From: JABWBH01 sp964526695
GTDB lineage: Bacteria > Planctomycetota > Phycisphaerae > UBA1845
Direction of reading: 5' to 3'
DNA length: 64,000 nucleotides
Assembly (NCBI GenBank): GCA_964526695.1
Contig: CAZGJA010000089.1
Span: 124,001-188,000, forward strand
Positions within the stretch are counted from its first letter, which is position 1, and each line of letters starts with the position of its first letter. The notes under the pieces are model-generated. The model worked only from the letters and a program-made list of their open reading frames with translations. It had not been told where the DNA came from and did not search any database. Position numbers and translations under genes: made by a program. Below, one piece after another: positions 33,058 through 42,167 of this stretch.

Positions 33058-34146
33058 ATGACCATGACCGGCTCAGACTGGTTCGGCCACGACGACGCGT
33101 CGTTCCTCCATGCCGTGCTCTCTTCCGCCGGCATCGCACTCATCGCGGCGGACGAACAGTTGAAAGTCCGCCTGTGGAACCGGGCCTCCGCGCATGTGTT
33201 CGGCGCGGCCGCCGAGGCGATGCTGCACACGCCGCTGCCGGCGCTGATTCCCGCCGCGTCGCGCGCGGCGGCGGAGCAGGCGTTTCGCCGCGCGCTGGAA
33301 CAGCGCGACAGCAGCGATCTGGAGTTTCGTTATCCCGACGAGCACGGTCGATTTCGCGAGCTGGCGGCGAACATCACGCCGCTCATCTCGCCGGATGGCG
33401 CGACGCGGGGCGTGCTCCTCTCCGCCCGCGATATCACGCGCCGCTTCGAGGCGGAGCGCCGCGTCGCCGAGTCGCACAAGATGAACGCCCTCGGCGACAT
33501 GGCCGGCGCCGTGGCGCATCATTTCAACAACATCCTCGGCGGCATCACGACGACCGTGGACTTCGCCCTCGCCGCCGGAGACGAGGGGATGCTGCGCGAG
33601 GCGCTGGAGAAAACCGCCGCCTCCTCCGCGCGCGCCGCGCACCTGGTGCGCGGACTGCTGTCCTTCGCTGAAGGAGACCGGCGCGGTGATCGCACCGCCG
33701 ACATCAAGGACATCCTGCGCCAGACGGAGCAGGAGTTCCGGGAGCGTTGCATGTCCGGGGGCATCGCGCTCTCGGTGGAAGTCGACCCGCGCGTCGCCGT
33801 GGAGACGCCGCGCCTGCCGATGCTGACCGTGTTGCGCCAGCTTCTGCAGAACGCCGTCGAGGCCATGCCCGACGGCGGGCGGCTCAGCGTGCGGCTCGGG
33901 GAAGAGCAGGGCCGTCGAGTGATCGTCGTGGAGGATTCAGGGCCTGGTTTGCCGCCGGAGGTGCTGTCGCGGGTGTTCGAGCCGTTCTACCGCGCTGGCG
34001 AACCGATCGACGCGACGGGTCACAGCGGTCTGGGTTTGTCCATCGTGTACGGGATCGTGCGCGGGCTGGGAGGCACGATTGAGGCGAAATCGCAACTCGG
34101 CGCCGGCGTGTGCATCAAGATCCTCTTGCCGCCCACAATTGAATAA
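33058..34146 (+). CDS. PAS-domain histidine kinase
   Basis: 362 residues, no membrane segment, so cytoplasmic. A PAS domain lies at about 15-130 (LSSAGIALIAADEQLKVRLW; PLISPDGATRGVLLSARDIT). The HisKA dimerisation helix carries the phospho-acceptor His in GDMAGAVAHHFNNILGGI, a variant of the H-E/D-box seen in hybrid-type kinases. The HATPase domain has the N box LLQNAVEAM, G1 DSGPGLPP, F box FEPFYRAG and G2 GLGLSIVYGIV. There is no adjacent regulator; the orphan receiver at 7116 is a possible partner. The start is uncertain, since the region before 33058 is open but repeat-derived; ATGs at 32968, 33058 and 33064 are possible. Confidence 0.88.
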   Translation: MTMTGSDWFGHDDASFLHAVLSSAGIALIAADEQLKVRLWNRASAHVFGAAAEAMLHTPLPALIPAASRAAAEQAFRRALEQRDSSDLEFRYPDEHGRFRELAANITPLISPDGATRGVLLSARDITRRFEAERRVAESHKMNALGDMAGAVAHHFNNILGGITTTVDFALAAGDEGMLREALEKTAASSARAAHLVRGLLSFAEGDRRGDRTADIKDILRQTEQEFRERCMSGGIALSVEVDPRVAVETPRLPMLTVLRQLLQNAVEAMPDGGRLSVRLGEEQGRRVIVVEDSGPGLPPEVLSRVFEPFYRAGEPIDATGHSGLGLSIVYGIVRGLGGTIEAKSQLGAGVCIKILLPPTIE

Positions 34147-34463
34147 ATGAACCACAGGATGATGCAACCCCAGCGCCTCCTGAAGGCCATACTGAATGGG
34201 TATTCCGCTGCTGACCTACAGACAGATCGAAGGTTACGTGCTAGGCTACCCAGCGTAGTAGATCGGAGTTGGCGAAGAACCCCAGGGTTTACGACATGGA
34301 AGTCGCGGCCGGTGCGGTTTTGGTATTGCACTCGATTCATAGCATCCGATGTTAAAGGATGGGCGCGGGTCCATCCGCCACGGACGAATCGGCCGAAGAC
34401 CGGGAAGCATCCTGTCCGGGATGCACAGCGCCCGGAGCTGCGGACAACGAAGGGGATCGCTTA
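34147..34463. other. Gene-free interval
   Basis: I see no gene or known element. Base composition is lower in GC than the surroundings. The promoter of the DUF1571 gene is probably here. Confidence 0.45.
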
Positions 34464-35360
34464 GTGCCATTGCGTTCGACTCGATTCGCGGCCGATGCCT
34501 TTCCCCGGGCGTTGCGTCGCGTGCTGCGGGTGGGTCTGCTGAGCTGTTTGGTCGCGGTCATTCAGTGCCGGGAGGCCCCTCGGGGCGTGTCGATGCTGAC
34601 TGGTCCGGGCCTGACCAGCGCGGTGCGGTTGCCTGCGGCGTCGGCGTTTCAAGAGCTTGAAGCCCGGGCGATGGCGGATCCGCTCGCGTTTCTTGAGCAC
34701 TGCCGCGCCGCTTATGACCAGACGATCCAGGACTACCGCTGCCGCTTCCTCAAGCAGGAGCGCATCGGCGGCGCGCTGGGGGTCGAGCAGGAAATCGACG
34801 TTCAATTCCGCGAGTCGCCGTTCAGCGTGCACATGAAGTGGGTCAAGAACCCCGGTGCCGCGGTGGAGGCGACGTACGTGGCCGGGCGCTGGAAGGATGA
34901 TGACGGCGCGGAGCTGGCGTCGTTCAAGCCGTCCGGCGTCATCAGCCTGCTCGTGCCGGAAATCAAGCTGAGCATCCACGGCGCGCAGGCGATGAAGGAC
35001 TCGCGCCGCACGCTCGATCAGTTCGGGTTCAAGAACACGCTCGACCTGGTCATCAAGTATTCGCGCATGGCCGTCGGCGACCCCGAATACCGGCTGACCT
35101 ACACCGGTCCGGGACGGTTGGACGGCCGCGACACGTTCACCTTCGAGCGGCACATGCCTTACGCCGGCGAGGACGGGGTGTATCCGGATCGGCTGATGAT
35201 TCTCCACATCGATCAGGAGTGGCTCGTCCCCTCGGCCTGCATCACCTACGCAGACGACGAGCGCTCGCGACTGCTGGGCAGTTACATCCTGACCCAGGTG
35301 CAGCTCAACGTCGGCGTGGACTCGGCGCCCTTCGACACCGTCGCCAGCGCGCGGGACTGA
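34464..35360 (+). CDS. DUF1571-family exported protein
   Basis: 298 residues, GTG start with AGGGGA about eight bases upstream. The hydrophobic segment VLRVGLLSCLVAVIQC is a probable signal, possibly with lipid attachment. The body matches DUF1571, a family mainly known from Planctomycetota: CRAAYDQTIQDYRCRFLKQE near the start, the MKWVKNPGAAVEATYV segment, and the ending with ACITYADDERSRLLGSYI and LNVGVDSAPFD. The fold may resemble lipoprotein carrier proteins such as LolA, but no function is established to my knowledge. Confidence 0.85.
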   Translation: MPLRSTRFAADAFPRALRRVLRVGLLSCLVAVIQCREAPRGVSMLTGPGLTSAVRLPAASAFQELEARAMADPLAFLEHCRAAYDQTIQDYRCRFLKQERIGGALGVEQEIDVQFRESPFSVHMKWVKNPGAAVEATYVAGRWKDDDGAELASFKPSGVISLLVPEIKLSIHGAQAMKDSRRTLDQFGFKNTLDLVIKYSRMAVGDPEYRLTYTGPGRLDGRDTFTFERHMPYAGEDGVYPDRLMILHIDQEWLVPSACITYADDERSRLLGSYILTQVQLNVGVDSAPFDTVASARD

Positions 35361-35489
35361 TCGCCGGCCTGCGAGGCAGGCGTTCCATCAGAGCCGCGCC
35401 CGTCAGGAAGCGGTCTCCCTTCAACCCCGCGATCCGGCGAGTATCCTGGAGGATCGCCCCGTATCAGCCTGTGGCGAAAGACAAGACTC

Positions 35490-35595
35490 GTCATTCCCGC
35501 GGAGGCGGGAATCCGGCAGCTCCGCAATGCGCCCTGGACCTCCGCCTGCGCGGCTGCGTGCTCACCCTCGCTGGCGCTTCGGGTTCTGATGCGCC
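35490..35595. repeat. ATTCCC-N8-GGGAAT palindrome and CTCGCTGGCGCTTCGGGTTC repeat
   Basis: At about 35493-35512 is ATTCCC, GCGGAGGC, GGGAAT. At about 35566-35590 a copy of the CTCGCT-GGCGCTTCGGGTTC family (see 6797-6907) ends just before the sugar isomerase stop codon. Both lie in the convergent gap between two genes. Confidence 0.75.
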
Positions 35596-36420
35596 TCAAG
35601 CACCGAGTCGCTTCAGCGCCGCGCGCATCACGTTCACGGCATCGTGACTGTGCCGCGAAAGCTCGAGCTGGAAGGGGCCCGCGTAAGCAATCTCCTTCAG
35701 TGCCGCGCGGATGGCCTGAAAATCCACCTCCCCCTCCCCCGGAAGGAGGTGTTCATGCACGCCGCGCCGGGCATCGGACACATGCACGTTCCACAACCGG
35801 TCCGCGTGTCGGCGGACATGCTCCGCGAATTCCCCATCCGCCAGGCAGTGCACATGGTTTACGTCGAGCGTCAGCCCGAAAAGCGGATGGTCGATCGTCG
35901 CGACCAGTCGCTCGTATTGCGCCATCGTCTCGACGAACATGCCCGGCTCCGGCTCGAACGCCAGCCGCACGCCGCGCGGCTCGGCGACCTCCAGCAAGCC
36001 TCTCAGCCCGGTCGCCAGTCGCGCATGGAGCACGGTTGCCGTTGCGGCGTCGTCGGCCGCTCCGGACCACAGTGACACGCATTCGGCACTGAGCGCCTCG
36101 CCCACGAGCACGGCCGTTTCGAGGAGCTCGATCCGCCGGGCCCGCGCGGCGGGATCGGCGCTGATGAGCGTGGGCTGGTGCTTTCGCCTCGGGTCGAGGA
36201 TGAACCGCGCGCCCGTCTCGATCGTCGCCCGCAGCCCGAGCCGGTGCAGCGTGGCGCGGACGCGCTCGGCGGCGCGCACCGCCGCCGCGCGGTCGCGCGG
36301 GTCCAGATGATGATGGTCCAGCGTCAGCCCGACTCCGCGAAAGCCCTCGTCGGCGATGAGGGACAACGCATCCTCAAGCGGATGGAAGGCCAGCCCGTTG
36401 GTGTTGTACGCCGGATACAT
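35596..36420 (-). CDS. Sugar phosphate isomerase/epimerase-like TIM-barrel protein
   Basis: 274 residues, AP-endonuclease-2-type barrel. GFRGVGLTLDHHHLDP, ETGARFILDP, RLAFEPEPGMFVET, FGLTLDVNHVHC, WNVHVSDARRGVHEHLLPGE and FQLELSRHSHD carry the His, Glu and Asp residues expected at the metal site of this fold. It is probably an isomerase or epimerase of a sugar-like metabolite; the substrate cannot be told. There are no partner genes next to it. The start MYPAYNTNGLAFHPLEDAL is typical for the group. Confidence 0.85.
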   Translation of the reverse strand: MYPAYNTNGLAFHPLEDALSLIADEGFRGVGLTLDHHHLDPRDRAAAVRAAERVRATLHRLGLRATIETGARFILDPRRKHQPTLISADPAARARRIELLETAVLVGEALSAECVSLWSGAADDAATATVLHARLATGLRGLLEVAEPRGVRLAFEPEPGMFVETMAQYERLVATIDHPLFGLTLDVNHVHCLADGEFAEHVRRHADRLWNVHVSDARRGVHEHLLPGEGEVDFQAIRAALKEIAYAGPFQLELSRHSHDAVNVMRAALKRLGA

Positions 36421-36501
36421 GCGAGCGGATTGCGCCTCTGCTTCGTCGATGGCGCTTCATGCTACCGACTTGGAACGTGGGAGCGAGCGGCTGGCCTCAG
36501 T

Positions 36502-36689
36502 GGTCGGCTTCAGCCGACCGGCCCTTGCCGCCGACTTCAGTCGGTGGGGAGCCGAATCGCGGACCTGCTTGAGCCGGCTTCAGCCGGTCTTGCCGCCACG
36601 CTCCAAGTCCGGCTGAAGCCGGCTAAGTCGATTCAGAATCCCCCCCCCCGCTGAAGCGGGGGGCAGGAACCGGTCGGCTGAAGCCGACC
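36502..36689. repeat. Six-palindrome array with constant TTCA/TGAA loops (family E)
   Basis: Perfect hairpins at 36502-36519 (GGTCGGC), 36531-36544 (CCGAC), 36574-36587 (CCGGC), 36609-36622 (CCGGC), 36644-36663 (CCCCCCGC) and 36672-36689 (GGTCGGC). The first three have loop TTCA and the last three TGAA, so the array is three units forward and three reversed. Stem sequences differ but always pair. There is no gene in 36421-37015. A run of nine C precedes the fifth hairpin loop. Confidence 0.9.
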
Positions 36690-36789
36690 CCCGCTGCGCT
36701 CGCTGATGAAAGCAAGGTCGGTGAACCCAGCGTCGGATGAGTTCGCTCAAAGCGTCCTGCGCCCGCAGCAGGGTGGCACGCGTGCGGGA

Positions 36790-36891
36790 CGGGCGGGCAC
36801 GGGTCGGCAGCAGCTGACCCGTGGCGTGGAGGCGACCGCGTTCGTTCGTCGCCATCGCCACGGCCTGGCGAGTACGCCAGACCGTGCCACC
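36790..36891 (+). repeat. Composite palindromic element
   Basis: Hairpin 1 at about 36798-36823 has arms CACGGGTC and GACCCGTG around GGCAGCAGCT. Hairpin 2 at 36859-36886 is the consensus CACGGCCTGGCG, AGTA, CGCCAGACCGTG. It ends CCGTGCCACC. It lies upstream of the isochorismatase-like gene. Confidence 0.85.
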
Positions 36892-37015
36892 CGCGCCGTG
36901 CCCGCCATGCCACACCCGACATCCCACTCCCGCCGTGCCGCGGCCTCGCTGGAGCGGCGGTCCGTTCGGCGATAACGTCTGCCGGGCGACACCCGCTGCA
37001 AAGGATGGAACCGTC

Positions 37016-37591
37016 ATGCTGCGACCCGACACGCTTGAAGCTGATCGCGCCATGCTGCTGCTGATCGACGTGCAGGAAAAGCTGCTGCCGATGATCCACG
37101 ACCGGCCGCGCGTGGTCGCCGCGTCGCGGCTCATGGTGGAAGGCGCCGCGCTCTTCGGCCTGCCGGTGCTGATCACCGAGCAGTATCCGAAGGGCCTGGG
37201 TCGCACGGAGGCGTCGATCCTCGCCGCGCTCTCGAAGACCCGGTTCACGCTGCACGAGAAGCCGACGTTCAGCGCCTGCGGATGCGAGCCGATCCGCGAG
37301 GAGATCGCCCGGCTCGATCGGCCGCAGATCATCCTGGCGGGCATCGAGGCGCACGTGTGCGTGCAGCAGACCACGCTGGACCTGTGCGTGCAGGATTACG
37401 ACGTGTTCGTCTGCGCGGACGCCGTGGGTTCGCGCGGGACGATGAGCTATGACATGGCGATGCACCGCATGAGACAGGCCGGCGCGAAAGTCACGACGGT
37501 CGAAAGCGTGCTCTTCGAGCTGTGCCACCGCTGCGACGCGCCGAAGTTCAAGGCGATGCTGGAGCTGATTAAGGCGTTCCCGCCGGCCTGA
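37016..37591 (+). CDS. Isochorismatase-family (cysteine) hydrolase
   Basis: 191 residues, one domain. The catalytic Asp is in LLLIDVQEKLLP, Lys in LHEKPTFSAC, and Cys in AGIEAHVCVQQTTLDL, so the D-K-C triad is complete. The group includes nicotinamidase-like and YcaC-like hydrolases. The short form with EAHVCV resembles the isochorismatase-domain-containing (ISOC1/2-like) subgroup, whose substrate is not well known. GGATGG lies shortly before the ATG. It is followed on the same strand by hemL after about 125 bases. Confidence 0.88.
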   Translation: MLRPDTLEADRAMLLLIDVQEKLLPMIHDRPRVVAASRLMVEGAALFGLPVLITEQYPKGLGRTEASILAALSKTRFTLHEKPTFSACGCEPIREEIARLDRPQIILAGIEAHVCVQQTTLDLCVQDYDVFVCADAVGSRGTMSYDMAMHRMRQAGAKVTTVESVLFELCHRCDAPKFKAMLELIKAFPPA

Positions 37592-37717
37592 CGCACGGCG
37601 ACGGCGAGGATGCAGGCTGCATCGCGGGTTAGCGGGCTGCGACGCAGGATGGCTGGCCACACTCGCCGTAGGCCGATGGGTCTCGCGAACAACAGGGCAC
37701 CTAGGTCCACGTGATCG

Positions 37718-39010
37718 ATGATGATGACTTCGCAAGCCTGGTTCGAGCGCGCGAGCAACATCCTGCCGGGAGGCGTCAGTTCTCCGGTGCGCGCGTTTAC
37801 GGGCGTGGGCGGCGCGGCCCGGTTCATTGCGCGCGCCGAGGGCGCGATGCTGTTCGACGTCGACGGCAGGGCGTACCTCGACTACGTCGGCTCCTGGGGC
37901 GCGATGATCCTCGGGCACGCATATCCCGCCGTAGTGGAAGCGCTGGCGCGAGCGGCGCGCGAAGGGACCAGTTACGGGCTGTGCAGTCCGCGGGAGGTCG
38001 AGCTGGCGGAGGAGATCCGCGCCCGCGTCCCCGCCGCGCAGCGCGTGCGCTTTGTCAGCTCCGGAACCGAGGCGGTGATGAGTGCCATCCGTCTGGCACG
38101 CGCGGCCACCGGGCGCGCGGGGATCCTCAAGTTCGACGGCGGCTATCACGGTCATGCCGACGCGCTGCTGGTGAAGGCGGGGTCGGGCGCGGCGACGCTG
38201 GGTCTGCCCGATTCGCCCGGCGTGACGGAGGGCAGCGTCCGGGACACGCTGACGGCGGCGTACAACGATGAACGCGCCATCGCTGAAGTGTTCAAGTCGC
38301 ACGGCGAACGCATCGCCGCCGTGATCGTCGAGCCGGTGGCCGGCAACATGGGCGTCGTTCCGCCGGCGCCGCAGTTTCTTCCCACGCTTCGGCGACTGTG
38401 CTCCGCGCACGGGGCGCTGCTGATCTTCGATGAGGTGATGACCGGCTTCCGCGTCGCTTATGGCGGAGCGACCGCGCTGTACCGCGTCGAGCCGGATTTG
38501 CTCACCTTCGGCAAGATCATCGGCGGCGGGCTTGCGGTGGCCGCGTACGCCGGTCGCGCGGAGTTGATGAACCTCGTCGCGCCCGCCGGTCCGGTGTACC
38601 AGGCCGGCACGCTCTCGGGAAATCCGCTCGGAATGGCCGCGGGGCTGGCGACGCTGCAGGCGCTGACCCCGGCGGCCTACGACGATCTTGAAGCTGCGTC
38701 GAGCCGATTGGCGGATGGGCTGCGACAGGCTTTGCTTCGGTGCAGAGTCAGGGGATGCGTTCAGCGCGTCGGCTCGATGCTCACGCTGTTCTTCGGCGTC
38801 GAGCGCGTCTGCAACTTCGCCGACGCGTGCGCTGCGGACCACGCGCGGTTTGCACGGTTCTTCCACGCCATGCTGAACCGCGGCGTGCATCTGCCGCCCA
38901 GCGGATATGAGGCGTGGTTTGTCTCCACCGCGCACGACCGCACCGTGGTCGATCGCACGCTGGTCGTGGTCAACGAGGCGATGGTGGAAGTGGCTGCGAC
39001 GGCGGACTGA
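37718..39010 (+). CDS. hemL: Glutamate-1-semialdehyde 2,1-aminomutase HemL
   Basis: 430 residues. It converts glutamate-1-semialdehyde to 5-aminolevulinate in the C5 haem pathway. The sequence is typical: ASNILPGGVSSPVRAF, FVSSGTEAVMSAIRLARAAT, FDGGYHGHAD, the PLP Lys in LLTFGKIIGGGL, and YQAGTLSGNPLGM. Three consecutive ATG codons form the start; the first is used here. Its last 41 bases overlap, tail to tail, the end of the glycosyltransferase gene on the other strand. Confidence 0.95.
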   Translation: MMMTSQAWFERASNILPGGVSSPVRAFTGVGGAARFIARAEGAMLFDVDGRAYLDYVGSWGAMILGHAYPAVVEALARAAREGTSYGLCSPREVELAEEIRARVPAAQRVRFVSSGTEAVMSAIRLARAATGRAGILKFDGGYHGHADALLVKAGSGAATLGLPDSPGVTEGSVRDTLTAAYNDERAIAEVFKSHGERIAAVIVEPVAGNMGVVPPAPQFLPTLRRLCSAHGALLIFDEVMTGFRVAYGGATALYRVEPDLLTFGKIIGGGLAVAAYAGRAELMNLVAPAGPVYQAGTLSGNPLGMAAGLATLQALTPAAYDDLEAASSRLADGLRQALLRCRVRGCVQRVGSMLTLFFGVERVCNFADACAADHARFARFFHAMLNRGVHLPPSGYEAWFVSTAHDRTVVDRTLVVVNEAMVEVAATAD

Positions 39011-40553
39011 CACGACTCGCGGTGGCGATGCACCATGCGTCCGCCGTCTCGGTCGAGAAGTGGTGTACGACGTGGCCATGCGCGGCGGCGCGGCTTGACC
39101 ATTCCGTTCGCTCATCGCCGTAAGCGTGAGTCATCAACAACCAGACGCGCGGATGACGCGAGAGCAGCTCCTCGAAGCTGACCTCGAACAGGTCGCCTCT
39201 GCCGCGGTCGCTGCGCGGCTCGACCACCGTGTCCTCCGGAGCGTCAGGCCAGTAGAACTCGAAGGCGTCATCCGTGGCGTAATACACGAACAGGGCATCC
39301 TTCGGATCAAGATTGGCACGCACTTGCTGAATCACAGGTCGCAAATGTTCCCCTCGAGGCGTCATGCCCGCCGCGACTTTCGTGCAGCGCAGCACCGGCA
39401 GGGCGAAAAGCACGGCGATGATCGCGCCGCGAGCCGCCCGGGCTTCGATCTTCCGCCACAGCAGCGCCACTCCGGCTCCAATGCATGGCGCGAAGACCGC
39501 GACCATGAACAAGTTGCTGCGGAACGATCCGCATGCCCATTGCCGAGTGATCCCGCCCGCCACGAGCATGACCCAGACGACGAGCATCACAAGCAATCCA
39601 ACGGGCCACCGACGCTTCAAATCCCATGCGCCCACGCCCGCCGTCAGCAGGAACAACGTCGTCACGATCGTGCCGAGCGGATCCCACATCACCGCCGTTC
39701 CCGCCACGAGCCGCACCAGCTCCCACGTCGATCTCGCCGCCCACGGCGCCAACACGCCCAGCGACCGGCTTTCCGGCCAGACGTCGTAACCCGTTTGCAG
39801 GTGGTAGATCACCGCGCCGTAGTAGGGCGAGCTGCGATGCCAGAGATACCAGGCGATCGTTGCGAGTCCGACAACGCCGCAGCCGATCCACAGCGTGCGC
39901 AGCGGACAGGCATCCGCGTCTTTGCATCGCAATCGTCGCAAGACCAGCAGCAATAGCAGGGGGCCGCCGACCAGGATGGGTGCGAAGCCGGCGATAAGTC
40001 CCAGCAGCACTGCGGCGAGGAATATCCACATTCGCCCCGAGGTCGGCCGATCATACGCCCATGCGCCGAGGCCCAGCAGTCCCGCCACCATCGGCAGCTC
40101 CCACGCAAACTCTTTGATCACGCGGGAGAACGTCACGGCCTCGTAGTGGAAAGCGACATACGCAGCAGCGGCGAGCGCGGCGCCGTCGCCCAGCCGGCGT
40201 CGCGCGACGTGCCAGATCAGCACCACGCCAACCAGTCCGCACAGTGCGCTGGGCAGCCGCAGCACGGCCTCACTGCTGCTGACGCCCCTTTGCAACACCC
40301 CAAGCACGACCCATTGCAGCAACGGCAAGCGCGCCCGCTCGGCCGCGCCGCCGTGGTCGGCGAAATTCGCCCGCCAGGCCTCGTCGTGGGTCAGGCTCCC
40401 CTCGCCCAGCCCCACCAGTCGCACCGCCGCCGCAAGGAGAAACACCGCCACGAGCGCCCAGCGGATCGTAACCGCTGAGGCGGCGAGCGCATCAGAGGAG
40501 CGGGCCGGGAGTCTCTCCAAACCCAGCCGAAGGGTTGTCGCTGAAGTCGTCAT
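38970..40553 (-). CDS. GT-C family membrane glycosyltransferase (PMT/ArnT-like)
   Basis: 527 residues with about 11-12 membrane helices and a soluble C-terminal part (about 400-527). The first periplasmic loop has the acidic motif EGSLTHDEAWRANFAD, which corresponds to the D/E-rich catalytic loop of protein mannosyltransferases and ArnT. These enzymes transfer sugars from polyprenyl-phosphate donors to proteins or lipids outside the cytoplasmic membrane. The 3' end overlaps the end of hemL. No strong ribosome-binding site is seen before the ATG at 40553. Confidence 0.85.
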   Translation of the reverse strand: MTTSATTLRLGLERLPARSSDALAASAVTIRWALVAVFLLAAAVRLVGLGEGSLTHDEAWRANFADHGGAAERARLPLLQWVVLGVLQRGVSSSEAVLRLPSALCGLVGVVLIWHVARRRLGDGAALAAAAYVAFHYEAVTFSRVIKEFAWELPMVAGLLGLGAWAYDRPTSGRMWIFLAAVLLGLIAGFAPILVGGPLLLLLVLRRLRCKDADACPLRTLWIGCGVVGLATIAWYLWHRSSPYYGAVIYHLQTGYDVWPESRSLGVLAPWAARSTWELVRLVAGTAVMWDPLGTIVTTLFLLTAGVGAWDLKRRWPVGLLVMLVVWVMLVAGGITRQWACGSFRSNLFMVAVFAPCIGAGVALLWRKIEARAARGAIIAVLFALPVLRCTKVAAGMTPRGEHLRPVIQQVRANLDPKDALFVYYATDDAFEFYWPDAPEDTVVEPRSDRGRGDLFEVSFEELLSRHPRVWLLMTHAYGDERTEWSSRAAAHGHVVHHFSTETADAWCIATASRVSPPSQPLPPSPR

Positions 40554-40714
40554 GGTGGCTTATGGCTTATCGGACACGTCCACCGGCGGGTCGATAAGGC
40601 CCGGCAGCCCGGCGTCCTGCGGTCGCAACATCGGCCTCAAGGAAGAAACTGCCGGAGCAGGACATCCAAGAATTGAGACGGGGAGAGACTCACCTTTTAT
40701 TAGGAGATGGTGTT

Positions 40715-40906
40715 ATGAAGCGTGCAATGAGCCTAACGATGGGCGTGTTGATGGCCGTGGTGGCGTTGATGCAGGCGGGCTGTCAATCGGGGAGCAAAGC
40801 AGAGTCGATGGCGCTGACGGGTTCAGCGCAGCAGGCGGAAGATCATTCGGACGGACTGACCAGCCACCGGACGCCCAAAGGCGGCCGCGCATACGACCGT
40901 TCATAA
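40715..40906 (+). CDS. Small lipoprotein
   Basis: 63 residues. A textbook lipoprotein signal (MKRAMSLTMGVLMAVVALMQ followed by AGC) leaves a mature part of about 40 hydrophilic residues with no recognised domain, ending GGRAYDRS. AGGAG is eight bases before the ATG, a stronger site than most genes here have. It is similar in style to the small lipoprotein at 42168. Function unknown. Confidence 0.75.
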   Translation: MKRAMSLTMGVLMAVVALMQAGCQSGSKAESMALTGSAQQAEDHSDGLTSHRTPKGGRAYDRS

Positions 40907-41068
40907 GTGCGTAGGGCGGGCTACGCCTGCCTCGATTTCGGGAGGATCGCGCAGACGGAACCCGCGATGCCGCTTGGAAATCGCTTCCTTACGGGCGCGG
41001 CTCTGACGGGCATGCGGGCGCGGCTCTGATGGGCTGGTGACGCGGTACTCGTGAGGCACCCCACCCAC

Positions 41069-42115
41069 TTAGAACGACCAGCCGAGGGACATGCCCCCGA
41101 AGAACTCATCCTGGATGGTGTTGCTGCTCTCCGGATGGCCCACGGCGTCGTTGAAGTAGAGGAAACCGGTCAGCACGACGGAGCCGATGTTCTCCGGCAG
41201 GCTCAGCGCGCTGGACAGGTCATACCCGACGTTCAGTCCGTACTGGATGTAGGCCAGCCGCGTCGAGCCGGTGAAGCCCGTGGCCACCATGCGGTCGAGG
41301 TAGCGGTGGTCGATGGCGAAGGTCATACTCGGCGTGACGGTCACGTTTTCGCACACGGCGAAGTCGTGGCTGAAGCCGCATTCCATCCAGCTTGCGCCGG
41401 CGAGCTGGTCCACGTCGTGGTAGAACTTGAAGAACGGATTGAGGACGCCGTCTTCGTTGTCCGCCCACAGCCACTTCCACATCCAGGCGTCGTTATGCTC
41501 CAACCCGACGTTCCACTCCATCGAGTTGACCGACTTGGAATTGGGGAACGTCCAGAAGGAATAGCCCAGCGAGAAGGTTGTCGCAATCGAGGCCACCTCG
41601 TAGGACCAACTGAGGTTGTAGTCCACTTCCTGAAGGTTTTGCCCGCCCTGGATCGGGTCGAGGCGCTTCTGCGCCGCGAACCACTCAAACCACGTGTTGA
41701 AGCTGAACGTGCCCCACGTGCCCGACCCTTCTCCGAAGAGCAGGCCGACGTCCACCCCCACGTCCAGACTCAACTGGTGATTGAGCTTCTCGCGCCCTTC
41801 GCCCGGGTAGTCCGAGAAGTTCGCGCCGCGGAAGATGTAATCGGTGTAGATCGCGTACGTCAGCCCGAAGGACAGCGGAGAGGCCGGCTCCGTCGTGGTC
41901 GTGACGGTCGTCTTTTCAGCTACGACGGTCTCGCTCGTCGGAGGCTGAGCCGCAGCGCCGCCGGCGGAGTCCTGAGCGGCGTCCGCGGCGTCGCCGCCGG
42001 ACGGCGAAAGGCCCATGCCCCAGTCGTCAGCGGCGACTCCAGACTGCGCCCCCAGCAGGACGACAACCAGCGCGATCCCGGGGGCGAGGCTTGATCCAAC
42101 CATCCACTTTCGCAT
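41069..42115 (-). CDS. Outer-membrane beta-barrel protein, porin-like
   Basis: 348 residues. A signal peptide (LVVVLLGAQSGVAADD) and a low-complexity Ala/Thr/Glu linker to about residue 70 are followed by alternating-residue strands such as FGLTYAIYTDYIFRGANFSD, WGTFSFNTWFEWFA and YIQYGLNVGYDL, ending in a C-terminal aromatic (SLGWSF) as expected for barrel assembly. The opening YTDYIFRG resembles the TorF-type putative porin family. The small lipoprotein at 42168 lies 50 bases upstream on the same strand and may be co-transcribed. Confidence 0.85.
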   Translation of the reverse strand: MRKWMVGSSLAPGIALVVVLLGAQSGVAADDWGMGLSPSGGDAADAAQDSAGGAAAQPPTSETVVAEKTTVTTTTEPASPLSFGLTYAIYTDYIFRGANFSDYPGEGREKLNHQLSLDVGVDVGLLFGEGSGTWGTFSFNTWFEWFAAQKRLDPIQGGQNLQEVDYNLSWSYEVASIATTFSLGYSFWTFPNSKSVNSMEWNVGLEHNDAWMWKWLWADNEDGVLNPFFKFYHDVDQLAGASWMECGFSHDFAVCENVTVTPSMTFAIDHRYLDRMVATGFTGSTRLAYIQYGLNVGYDLSSALSLPENIGSVVLTGFLYFNDAVGHPESSNTIQDEFFGGMSLGWSF

Positions 42116-42167
42116 CGTGGGTCTCCCTTTGCGCTTTGCTCGCGTCGCTCCGCGCCGCGATCTGGGC

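Noticed and set aside
32472..33230. Long N-terminal extension of the EF-G-like protein
   Set aside because: It reads through the 17-bp tandem and a composite palindrome on the minus strand; the proper start with AGGGAGG is at 32471.
36623..39115. Very long open frame antisense to hemL and the isochorismatase-like gene
   Set aside because: It is produced by the extreme GC bias at third codon positions of the real genes on the other strand; the protein is Arg/His-rich with no family signature. The same applies to long antisense frames over the ThuA, purF, carbamoyltransferase and cystathionine beta-synthase genes.
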